A DNA stretch of 42,865 nt from Parabacteroides goldsteinii (GTDB lineage: Bacteria; Bacteroidota; Bacteroidia; Bacteroidales; Tannerellaceae), in contig NZ_JADNBB010000040.1 in NCBI RefSeq assembly GCF_015550595.1, positions 1 through 42,865 of the forward strand. The letters are read 5' to 3'. The notes below the pieces were generated by a model. That model was given only the letters and a program-made list of their open reading frames with translations. It made no database searches and was not told the DNA's origin. The position numbers and the translations under genes were made by a program. This document shows positions 8,490-16,038 of this stretch, in pieces (the stretch's first letter is position 1; every line of letters starts with the position of its first letter).

Positions 8490-9377
8490 CTAAACAATTA
8501 CCTTCTTTTTTCGATAGTTTTCTCTAAACTCTGTCGGTGGCATTCCTTTTTTCTTCTTGAAGATCCGGTTGAAATTCGACAGGTTGTTGAAGCCGCAGGC
8601 ATATCCGATCTCTGCTACCGATTGTGATGAGTCGATCAGGGCACGTATGGCAAACCCCAGGCGGATGTCCGTCAGAAAGTCTACAAAACTTTTCGAAGTG
8701 CGTTGCTTGATATACCGGCAGAAAGACGGTTCGCTCATATTGATCAGGTCGGCTACGTCCGACAGGCGAAGCTGTTTGTCGTAATTCTTATTCAGATAAT
8801 CGATCACTTTATTGATACGCGGATCTTTTTCGTGAGGCTTTTCCTGACGGATGAACGAATGGCTGGCCAGTTCCCGGATATCTTCCGAAAGGGAAAGCTC
8901 GTGCAGGATCATAAGTAACTTCATGACCGAGTAGAAGCCATCGGTCTCACAGGTGATGGTCTTCAGTAACGGACGCACTTTGTTGATCGCCTGCGTACCG
9001 AACGCAACCCCTTTCTGTGCCCGTTCGAAAAGTGTCTTGATGCTCTCGAACTGGCTCCTGTCCAATAATTCGTCCGGCAACGACGAACGGTGGAACTGGA
9101 TGGTTATCTCGTGTATACTTTGCGATTTGCATTCGTGGTTTACCCATGCATGTTCCAGTTTCGGATTTGTAATCAGTACCAACTCATCGTCTCCAATCGT
9201 TTCAACGGAATCCCCAACTATACGTTGCGCCCCCTTGGCGTGTTCTATGAAGTTTAATTCATACTCCGGATGTACGTGGATTGGAAAGTTGAATGTAGAT
9301 TTGAGACGCTCGATAACGATAAAACAATCTTTGGAAGATAGTGGCGATACTTCCTTAAATAATTCGGTTCCAATCAT
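8490..9377 (-). CDS. AraC-family transcriptional regulator
   Basis: The protein has 295 residues. The N-terminal half is a cupin-like sensing domain with HVHPEYELNFIEHAKG. The C-terminal 100 residues hold two helix-turn-helix units: LRLSDVADLINMSEPSFCRY, then the conserved second unit SVAEIGYACGFNNLSNFNRIFKKKKGMPPTEFR. It should bind DNA as a dimer and respond to a small ligand, plausibly a sugar. The gene is divergent from the dehydrogenase gene, and their promoters overlap. Downstream on its own strand lie the EEP lipoprotein and SusC/SusD, which are candidate targets together with the dehydrogenase. The start is well supported by a consensus promoter about 20 bp upstream. Confidence 0.93.
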   Translation of the reverse strand: MIGTELFKEVSPLSSKDCFIVIERLKSTFNFPIHVHPEYELNFIEHAKGAQRIVGDSVETIGDDELVLITNPKLEHAWVNHECKSQSIHEITIQFHRSSLPDELLDRSQFESIKTLFERAQKGVAFGTQAINKVRPLLKTITCETDGFYSVMKLLMILHELSLSEDIRELASHSFIRQEKPHEKDPRINKVIDYLNKNYDKQLRLSDVADLINMSEPSFCRYIKQRTSKSFVDFLTDIRLGFAIRALIDSSQSVAEIGYACGFNNLSNFNRIFKKKKGMPPTEFRENYRKKKVIV

Positions 9378-9399
9378 ATATTATAGTATTTCGTATACG

Positions 9400-9430
9400 C
9401 AAATATAACTAAAAATCTTATCTTTGCAAA
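9400..9430 (-). promoter_or_regulatory. Full-consensus promoter for the AraC gene
   Basis: On the minus strand, TTTG (9430-9427) is followed by exactly 19 bp and then TATATTTG (9407-9400). This is a textbook TTTG-N19-TAnnTTTG Bacteroidetes primary-sigma promoter. The predicted leader is about 20 nt before the ATG at 9377. Confidence 0.85.
9419..9426 (+). promoter_or_regulatory. -7 element for the dehydrogenase gene
   Basis: TATCTTTG matches TAnnTTTG and gives a leader of about 20 nt before the ATG at 9453. It lies within the spacer of the opposing AraC promoter, so the two polymerases would compete. No clear -33 box is present, which may mean an activator is needed. Confidence 0.7.
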
Positions 9431-9452
9431 TTACAATCAAACACGATGCATC

Positions 9453-10196
9453 ATGGATGGTAAGAGAGTCTTTGTAACCGGTGGTGCCAAGGGCATAGGG
9501 GAATCAATTGTTTCTGCATTCTGTAAAATAGGAGCCCGGGTTGCTTTTTGTGATACAGACGAAAAAGCGGCTGAACGTTTGTGCGACCTTATGCCATCAT
9601 ACGTGCAGTTCTTTAAGGCTGATGTAAGTGATGAAAAAGCTCTTCAAGAAGTTATCAACAGACTTATCAACATGTGGGGAGACGTGGATGTGATTGTTAA
9701 CAATGTGGGGATCAGTGAGTTTTCCCCATTGGTCGATACAAGTATTGAACAGTTCGACAGGATACTATCAACAAACCTGCGGCCGGTGTTTATAACTTCA
9801 CGCGCACTGGCTATTCACCGGAACAATGAGGAAGGAAAGAAACGTTATGGACGGATCATCAATATTGCTTCTTCCCGTTATTTGCAGAGTGAACCGGGTT
9901 CGGAGGGATATGCCGCTTCCAAAGGTGGAATTGTTTCCCTGACGCATGCCTTAGCGCTTTCTTTCAGTGATTATAATATTACGGTAAACTGTATCAGTCC
10001 CGGTTGGATACAAAACGAAGACTACCGTTTGTTGAAACCGGCCGACCACAAACAACATCCTTCCGGCCGTGTAGGCCGTCCTTCGGACATTGCAAGCGCC
10101 TGCCTTTTCCTGGCTGCCCCTGAAAATGATTTCATCAACGGGCAGAACATCGTTATCGACGGGGGAATGACAAAAAAGATGATTTATGTAGAATAA
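9453..10196 (+). CDS. Short-chain dehydrogenase/reductase (SDR), classical type
   Basis: The protein has 247 residues, typical of classical SDRs. The Rossmann nucleotide-binding motif TGGAKGIG is at residues 9-16, NNVG at 83-86, and the catalytic set is Asn108, Ser140, Tyr153 and Lys157 (YAASK). The C-terminal PGW and NGQNIVIDGG motifs are standard. An acidic residue after beta-2 (CDTDEKAA) suggests NAD(H) preference. The enzyme oxidises or reduces an alcohol/ketone on a sugar, polyol, steroid or fatty-acyl substrate, and which of these cannot be told from sequence. It is divergent from an AraC regulator and is probably controlled by it. It converges with the next gene with one base between the two stop codons. 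Confidence 0.92.
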   Translation: MDGKRVFVTGGAKGIGESIVSAFCKIGARVAFCDTDEKAAERLCDLMPSYVQFFKADVSDEKALQEVINRLINMWGDVDVIVNNVGISEFSPLVDTSIEQFDRILSTNLRPVFITSRALAIHRNNEEGKKRYGRIINIASSRYLQSEPGSEGYAASKGGIVSLTHALALSFSDYNITVNCISPGWIQNEDYRLLKPADHKQHPSGRVGRPSDIASACLFLAAPENDFINGQNIVIDGGMTKKMIYVE

Positions 10197-10197
10197 A

Positions 10198-11022
10198 TCA
10201 ATTGAACCCGATTCTTATATTTTTGTTTTTTAATGCAGGGTAGATGAGGAACTGGGGATCCATCCGCTTGTTCCACGGATTGTATTCGAAGTTTACACCG
10301 ATACCGATGCCGATATCATCTTTCACTTTGAATTCGAAAGCACCACCTACGCTCGTATGATTATAAAACGGATTCAGCAGCATTTGCGGATTGTTCCGTT
10401 CCTTTTTCTCGTAAAAGGTATATTGTGCCCAACTTCTGAGAGTCAGCCAATCGGTAGCCTCATAACTGGCAGTCGCATTGAATCCTCCCATAAAGTCGGG
10501 GCTGGGATTGAATGGTGTGAAATAGCGTCCGGCAAAGGCTCCTCCCGTCAATGTCCAGCGATCCTGCTGCCATACCAACGATGAACTGATCTGGGTCAGA
10601 CCTCCTGCACCGGGCCAGGTATATTGTTCACCGACTGTCAGCACACCGGTAGTCTCGCTGATTGGAGTGAATGAAAACTCCTGGAAATCGAATGCCATCG
10701 GCGATACACGGCGTATCATCGGAGCAAATACATTAAAGAAAGGACGGTAAGCAAGAGACAATACTTGCATATCCATCGGACGCTCGTCTACCAGGGGAGG
10801 AAAGTCGGGGGTAAATTCCCTGAGCTTCTTTTCCAGGTCCGTCCGGGTAGATGGAGTATATGTTTTATAGGAGAATTCCGGAATATTGAAGTCAAATTGT
10901 TTAAACTTGGGAACAGCCGTAACTTTCCCTTCACGATTAAGAACAAAGTCCATAGTGGACTGGGCACGACTCTGAAAAATACATGCCACCAATATTACTA
11001 TTATAAAATATCCCCGCTTCAT
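10198..11022 (-). CDS. Exported beta-barrel-like protein, function unknown
   Basis: The protein has about 274 residues from the ATG at 11022, which directly precedes the signal peptide (KRGYFIIVILVACIFQSRAQ). An in-frame ATG four codons earlier is possible, but it would leave almost no leader from the predicted promoter. The C-terminal two-thirds shows alternating aromatic beta strands (GAFAGRYFTPF, GGFNATASYEATDWLTLRSW, GIGIGVNFEYNPW) and ends in a hydrophobic strand with Phe-Asn, as expected for a small outer-membrane barrel. I recognise no enzyme motif. It sits alone, convergent with the dehydrogenase gene and divergent from the sigma-factor operon. Confidence 0.8.
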   Translation of the reverse strand: MKRGYFIIVILVACIFQSRAQSTMDFVLNREGKVTAVPKFKQFDFNIPEFSYKTYTPSTRTDLEKKLREFTPDFPPLVDERPMDMQVLSLAYRPFFNVFAPMIRRVSPMAFDFQEFSFTPISETTGVLTVGEQYTWPGAGGLTQISSSLVWQQDRWTLTGGAFAGRYFTPFNPSPDFMGGFNATASYEATDWLTLRSWAQYTFYEKKERNNPQMLLNPFYNHTSVGGAFEFKVKDDIGIGIGVNFEYNPWNKRMDPQFLIYPALKNKNIRIGFN

Positions 11023-11044
11023 ACACAACATCATTTTATTGTTG

Positions 11045-11052
11045 CGAAGTTA
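11045..11052 (-). promoter_or_regulatory. Probable -7 element for the beta-barrel gene
   Basis: On the minus strand the sequence is TAACTTCG, one base from TAnnTTTG, about 20 bp before the ATG at 11022. It favours that start over 11034. Confidence 0.4.
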
Positions 11053-11185
11053 GATTATTTACTTTAAAATAAGCAATTTATTCAACCCCTATTTCTCTAA
11101 AAAATATTTATTTTGTATTTTCTTCATTGTTGTTGCAACTTTCGGGAGAATGTTTTCATCATACAAATAGAGAGTAATATTACCT

Positions 11186-11734
11186 ATGGACGAACAGCTG
11201 TTAATTGCCGGATGCAAGCGTGGGGAGTCGTGGGCTCGTAAAGAATTGTACGAGCAATATGCCCCTATGATGATGAGCGTATGCATGCGGTACGTAAATA
11301 ACAGGGAAACTGCTCGCGATTTGTTGCAAGACGGATTCATTAAGATATTCACCAAGATAGGGAGCTATACAGGTACCGGGGCGTTTCCCGGATGGGTGAG
11401 GCGGGTGTTTGTTACAACAGCTCTTGAATATCTGCGAAAAAATGATGCAATCCGGTTGAGCGTTAATTTTGACGAGTGCGGGGAGTTTCCGGATGAGGTG
11501 GATGTATCGGTCTTGGACCGTTTATCCGCCGACGACCTGCATGCCTGTATCGCTCGTCTGCCAAATGGCTACCGGACGGTCTTTAACCTTTATGCCATAG
11601 AGGGTTACTCTCATAGCGAAATAGCCGAGATGTTGCATATCAGCGAAGTTACTTCGCGGACGCAGTTCATTCGTGCGAGGAAAGTGTTACAAAAAAGTGT
11701 TCAATTATTAATCAAGCATGAAAATGCGCAGTGA
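11186..11734 (+). CDS. ECF-family RNA polymerase sigma factor
   Basis: The protein has 182 residues. Region 2 (RKELYEQYAPMMMSVCMRYV ... ARDLLQDGFIKIF) recognises the -10-like element and melts DNA. Region 4 (LPNGYRTVFNLYAIEGYSHS, then EIAEMLHISEVTSRTQFIRAR) forms the -35-binding helix-turn-helix. The coding sequence overlaps the next gene by 17 bp, so the two are translationally coupled. That next protein has an anti-sigma-like N-terminus, so this is probably a sigma/anti-sigma pair that senses the envelope. Its regulon is unknown; its own operon and the barrel protein at 10198 are candidates. Confidence 0.94.
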   Translation: MDEQLLIAGCKRGESWARKELYEQYAPMMMSVCMRYVNNRETARDLLQDGFIKIFTKIGSYTGTGAFPGWVRRVFVTTALEYLRKNDAIRLSVNFDECGEFPDEVDVSVLDRLSADDLHACIARLPNGYRTVFNLYAIEGYSHSEIAEMLHISEVTSRTQFIRARKVLQKSVQLLIKHENAQ

Positions 11735-12992
11735 TACGGATCATAGAGAACAGTTGGATGATTTCAGCGAATTCATGAAGCGGAAACTGGAAGACCACCG
11801 GTTGCCTGTTGATGATCTTTGCTGGGAGGAAATCGAGCCGCGTATGAAGTCCCGCCAACGGAACCTCCTCTGGTGGATCGGCAGCTCTGTGGCTGCTGCC
11901 ATCGCTGTAATGCTGTTGTTACTCCCTTTTCGGATGGAGGAGAAACTGAGCGAGAAGATAAATGAACAGATGGCTTCCGCATTAACGGAAGAAGAAATAG
12001 TACCGGATAGTATTGAAGTTTTTCCGGATGAAGTGGTAATTCCTGTCGATAAGACAGTTCATACAAAGAAACTGATCGCCGCAGTATCTGTAAAACAACC
12101 TGTTGTAAATATGGATGAACAGCCGGATGGGATTGTAACAGACCTACAGCCGGGAATGGAGCAAGAAATAGATAATATTGAAGAAACTCCTGCAGTAGAA
12201 CCTGAAAAAGAAGAGAAAAAAGAGTCGAAGAAACAAATCGACTTAAATAATTACGATTCGAAAAAATATCGCTTTGTTTCGCCGAATAAGGGGAAGAAGG
12301 AGAAAAGGAACTGGTCGGTAAATGCTTCGCTCGGGACAGGGGGAGATGTCTCTCTTAATTTATTAGGGAATGATAATGCTGTTTTCGATAATGATTTAAA
12401 CAATAGTGTTAACCCCGGTCCTCCCATCATTCCACCGGTAGTCGATCCTCCTTATACGAATAACGGAATGATCCCTGCAGAAAATTATGGAGATATAGAT
12501 TGTTCGTTACCACTTTCTTTCGGTATGACCGTACGGAAAGATTTCAGCCGGTATATTGGAGTCGAAACAGGTTTGGTATATACCTATTTATCATCGCGTA
12601 TGAGCCAGGGTGGCAAAGTTTCTTACAATTCCAGACTCAATCTGCATTATCTGGGTATACCGGTCAATCTGGTTGTCAACTTATGGGATAATCCGAAATG
12701 GAATATATACCTGTCGGGAGGCATGATGCTGGAAAAAGGGTTGAGATCGAAACAGATACAACATACATATTCCCTGAGTGGCATGGAGACATTGGTGGAA
12801 AAGAAAGGTATTTCCGGCGTACAATGGTCGCTGAACGGATCGGTAGGCGTTTCCTATCGTCTGTACCGGGAGTGGAGCCTCTATCTTGAACCACGTATTT
12901 CCTACTATTTCAATAATGACCAGCCGGTTAGTATCCGTACCGAGAACTCGGTAATCATTGGATTAGGGGCCGGTTTCCGCTTTGAATTCTAA
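11718..12992 (+). CDS. Inner-membrane anchored protein with C-terminal outer-membrane beta-barrel; probable anti-sigma factor
   Basis: The protein has 424 residues. Residues 1-50 are charged, presumably cytoplasmic, and resemble short anti-sigma N-termini (DDFSEFMKRKLEDHRLPVDD). One transmembrane helix follows at about 52-73 (LLWWIGSSVAAAIAVMLLLL). A linker of roughly 120 residues is rich in Glu, Pro and Lys (about 75-200). The C-terminal half (200-424) has alternating amphipathic strands and a terminal Phe (AGFRFEF), like OmpA/PorT-type eight-stranded barrels. If both segments insert, one chain would run from the cytoplasm to the outer membrane. The gene overlaps the sigma gene by 17 bp. The anti-sigma role is inferred from that coupling and the layout. 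Confidence 0.85.
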   Translation: MKMRSDTDHREQLDDFSEFMKRKLEDHRLPVDDLCWEEIEPRMKSRQRNLLWWIGSSVAAAIAVMLLLLPFRMEEKLSEKINEQMASALTEEEIVPDSIEVFPDEVVIPVDKTVHTKKLIAAVSVKQPVVNMDEQPDGIVTDLQPGMEQEIDNIEETPAVEPEKEEKKESKKQIDLNNYDSKKYRFVSPNKGKKEKRNWSVNASLGTGGDVSLNLLGNDNAVFDNDLNNSVNPGPPIIPPVVDPPYTNNGMIPAENYGDIDCSLPLSFGMTVRKDFSRYIGVETGLVYTYLSSRMSQGGKVSYNSRLNLHYLGIPVNLVVNLWDNPKWNIYLSGGMMLEKGLRSKQIQHTYSLSGMETLVEKKGISGVQWSLNGSVGVSYRLYREWSLYLEPRISYYFNNDQPVSIRTENSVIIGLGAGFRFEF

Positions 12993-13034
12993 TAATATAT
13001 TATATAGAGTATTAATCAACAAAATTTGTATAAG

Positions 13035-14300
13035 ATGAAAAAACTAATGTACCTGTTTTTTATGTCGGTGATCTGTATGTTGTACGGATGTAACGACGAT
13101 ATGAAAGTGAAGGAAACGATTACCTTTACAGTGAATAAACCGATTTTAATGTCTGCGGATGCTTTTCGTTCTTCCGTGAAGGTGAAAACGCAGCCGGAAG
13201 AGATCACCCAACAGGGTAAGATCTGTTTTTATGAAGGTTATCTCTATATTTCCGAGCCGGGAAAAGGTATCCATATCATTGATAACCGTAACCCCTCGTC
13301 TCCGTCTCCGGTTGGTTTTATAGAATTGATCGGTAACGCCGATGTGGCTATCCGTAATAATATGTTGTATGCCGACTCGTATGTCGATCTGGTTTGGTTC
13401 GATATCACTAACCCGGCCTTACCGGTATTAAAGAACCGGTTGGAAAATGTATTTCCTTATGCATTTCCTCCTGTTGAAGAAGGAACGATCGATTATCCGA
13501 TGTGTGAAACGGCAGCCGCAAATTCACAGATCGTAGTGGGATGGACTCAGGTAGAGGAGAGTTATACATATGAGTATTATAAGGATCAGATAATGTATAA
13601 TGATGCTATGACGAATTCGTCGGGTAACAGTTCCGGAAGTTCAACTGGTGTGAACGGTTCGATGTCCCGTTTTGGTTTCTATCAACATTATCTTTATGTA
13701 GTGTTGAACAACCAGATGAGTGTCTTCGACCTGTCAGGGGATAAACCTGTTAAAGCTGTTGATAATATCGGTATCGGCAGTAATGTGGAGACTATTTTCA
13801 GTTATAAGGATTATATGTTTATGGGAACTCCTACCGGTATGTTGATCTATTCTGTTGCTGATCCGTTAAATCCGGAATATCAGTCGATGATGTGGCATGT
13901 ATATGGTTGCGATCCGGTAGTTGTCGAGGATGATATCGCTTATGTGACTGTTCATGCCGGTAATAATTGCGGACAGAATTTCAATGAACTGATCATTCTG
14001 GATGTGAAAGATGTAAAGAATCCCCAGCCGATTGTCTCTTATACCATGACCAAACCGAAAGGCCTCGGTATCGACAATGGAACACTCTTCCTCTGTGACG
14101 ATGGCCTGAAGATCTATAATGCCTCCGATCCGCAGACACTGATGGCAAACCGTCTAGCTCATTACTCGGGTATGGAAGGGTACGATGTGATTCCGCATGA
14201 TAACGTATTAATGATGATTGCAGATGACGGTATCTATCAGTACGATTATTCGAATCTGAAAGAGATTAAGCAGCTGAGTAAACTGGCGGTGAAGAAGTAA
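13035..14300 (+). CDS. Lipoprotein with LVIVD-like beta-propeller repeats
   Basis: The protein has 421 residues from the ATG at 13035; an upstream in-frame TTG is less likely. The lipobox at about residue 19 (CMLYGC) marks an envelope lipoprotein. Repeating strand blocks of the form 'gIhIIDnrnPssPspVG', 'DLVWFDITNPALPVL', 'MLIYSVADPLNPEY' and 'LIILDVKDVKNPQPI' match LVIVD repeats, which fold as a propeller. Function is unknown. Such propellers usually serve as surface adhesins or ligand-binding scaffolds. It is the third gene of the sigma-factor operon, 42 bp after the barrel protein, and may be the ligand sensor or the output of that system. A Ser/Gly-rich loop (NSSGNSSGSSTG) interrupts the middle. 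Confidence 0.85.
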   Translation: MKKLMYLFFMSVICMLYGCNDDMKVKETITFTVNKPILMSADAFRSSVKVKTQPEEITQQGKICFYEGYLYISEPGKGIHIIDNRNPSSPSPVGFIELIGNADVAIRNNMLYADSYVDLVWFDITNPALPVLKNRLENVFPYAFPPVEEGTIDYPMCETAAANSQIVVGWTQVEESYTYEYYKDQIMYNDAMTNSSGNSSGSSTGVNGSMSRFGFYQHYLYVVLNNQMSVFDLSGDKPVKAVDNIGIGSNVETIFSYKDYMFMGTPTGMLIYSVADPLNPEYQSMMWHVYGCDPVVVEDDIAYVTVHAGNNCGQNFNELIILDVKDVKNPQPIVSYTMTKPKGLGIDNGTLFLCDDGLKIYNASDPQTLMANRLAHYSGMEGYDVIPHDNVLMMIADDGIYQYDYSNLKEIKQLSKLAVKK

Positions 14301-14349
14301 TAAATACAAAAGAGGAAATCCTGTTAAAGGATTTCCTCTTTTGTATTTA
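14301..14349. terminator. Bidirectional terminator between convergent operons
   Basis: The two 21-bp arms (14301-14321 and 14329-14349) are perfectly complementary around a 7-nt loop. The arms carry A-rich and T-rich ends, so the hairpin has a T-tract in both directions. It fills almost the whole gap between the lipoprotein stop and the SusD stop. Confidence 0.92.
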
Positions 14350-16017
14350 TTACCAACCGGTAGGTTGGCTGATGTTCGGGTTGGCTGTCACTTCCTGTTG
14401 TGGCAATGGCCATGAATCGTATTTAGGAAATATACAATTACGTGTTTCAATTGTAACGTACGAATTGTCATTGGGGTTCCAGGCTCCGTAAATTGTGCCT
14501 TTCATCACTTCGTTACCGATGTTCCAACGGCGGATATCATCGTAGCGTTTGCCTTCGAAGCAAAGTTCAATACGACGTTCGCGACGATATAATTCACGTA
14601 CTTTTTCCTGTGTATTGTAAACCGATTTATCCATATTCGGCATACCGGCGCGATGACGGATCATATTAATGTATTTTTCTACATCCGGATTTTGCCAGTC
14701 TCCTGTTTCTACCAGGCATTCAACGTAATCCAATAACACTTCTGCGTATCGGTAGATCATGAAATCAAGGCTACCTCCGGCTGATGCGCGATCTTGCTCG
14801 TCGATATACTTTTTCACTAAATAGCCTGAACGGGATGCTCCACTTTTGCCTATATAGTCACTGCTATTCGGATTAAACGGCTCAAATGTGTAATTGGAGA
14901 TCGACGTATTATCGTTCGGCAGTAAAATCGTTGCATACAAACGAGGGTCTCTTGCTTTATATAACGGATCTTTTTGATATTGTTCGCGTTCTGATGCCGG
15001 AAGAGACTGGATTGTTTTTCCATCAATTGTTTCGTATGTATCGATCAATGATTTTAATGGTGCACTTACGCCCTGCCCTCCCAGTATGGTAGACATGTTT
15101 CGGAACCATATATTATCCAATCCGTTGGATTTGAACATTATTCGTTCTTTGTTCTGTTCACCCGCATAACTGAACAAATCGCGGTAGTTCTTACCGGGAT
15201 CATCGTTTTCCGAAGATGAATAATAGAGTTCAAAAACACCGGAATCGATTATTTTTTTTGCTGCATCTTTTGCTATATCGTATTGATGGAATTGTAGGTT
15301 AATATCCATTTTCAATGCTAAAGTGGTAGCTTTTGACATACGATCGCGACGTCCTTCATCCCATAAGAAAGGAAATACATCATTATCTGTAATACTCAGT
15401 ACTTCATCCAATTCACGATTGATAAACTCCAGACATTCGTTGACGGTATTACGGGCTTTGTAGATGTCGGCCGGGAGCAATGATTCTTCTACAATAGGTA
15501 TACCATCGTTGCGACCATACCAGTTGAGTAAACGGATATGGTACCATGCACGCCAAATCTTAGCTTCAGCCTTCATTCTCGTACGTTCTCTTTCATCTGC
15601 AAAATATGCATTATCAACGTGCTCCAGAAAACGGTTACAGCGTCGTATGCGAAGATAATAGTTTTTCCAGGCATCAAAATAATACTCCCAACCGGTCGGT
15701 TTGTTGTTGTCTGTGGGAGGAACGAGCGAACCATTACCTAAGTTAACTATACGTTGGTCGAAATTAGAATAAAAGTACATGTTATCGGTTGCTCCTTCCA
15801 GGAAGACAAGGCTCAATTCATCGCCTCCCCACGCACCTTTTAGCCAAAGCTTGCATTGATCCAATGCAGCAGAGCATTCATTCATGGTAGCCCAAAATTG
15901 GTCGTCGGAAACCTCTGTAGGATGATTTCTTTCCAAAAAATCATTACATCCGCTAAAAATCGACATTGTGCAGGATAGTAATGCTATTTTTACTGTTGAT
16001 ATTGTATTCAGTTTCAT
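14350..16017 (-). CDS. SusD/RagB-family nutrient-binding outer membrane lipoprotein
   Basis: The protein has 555 residues. The lipobox ends at Cys24 (IFSGC), and the mature start CNDFLERNHPTEVSDDQFW is typical of SusD. The C-terminal SusD hallmark is present (YRRERRIELCFEGKRYDDIR). It partners the SusC encoded 21 bp upstream. The protein ends ITANPNISQPTGW-like, as many SusD proteins do. No glycoside hydrolase, sulfatase or peptidase follows. The system may therefore import a ligand that is already small, or rely on enzymes encoded elsewhere. Confidence 0.95.
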   Translation of the reverse strand: MKLNTISTVKIALLSCTMSIFSGCNDFLERNHPTEVSDDQFWATMNECSAALDQCKLWLKGAWGGDELSLVFLEGATDNMYFYSNFDQRIVNLGNGSLVPPTDNNKPTGWEYYFDAWKNYYLRIRRCNRFLEHVDNAYFADERERTRMKAEAKIWRAWYHIRLLNWYGRNDGIPIVEESLLPADIYKARNTVNECLEFINRELDEVLSITDNDVFPFLWDEGRRDRMSKATTLALKMDINLQFHQYDIAKDAAKKIIDSGVFELYYSSSENDDPGKNYRDLFSYAGEQNKERIMFKSNGLDNIWFRNMSTILGGQGVSAPLKSLIDTYETIDGKTIQSLPASEREQYQKDPLYKARDPRLYATILLPNDNTSISNYTFEPFNPNSSDYIGKSGASRSGYLVKKYIDEQDRASAGGSLDFMIYRYAEVLLDYVECLVETGDWQNPDVEKYINMIRHRAGMPNMDKSVYNTQEKVRELYRRERRIELCFEGKRYDDIRRWNIGNEVMKGTIYGAWNPNDNSYVTIETRNCIFPKYDSWPLPQQEVTANPNISQPTGW

Positions 16018-16038
16018 AATTTGAAATTTATAATCGGA

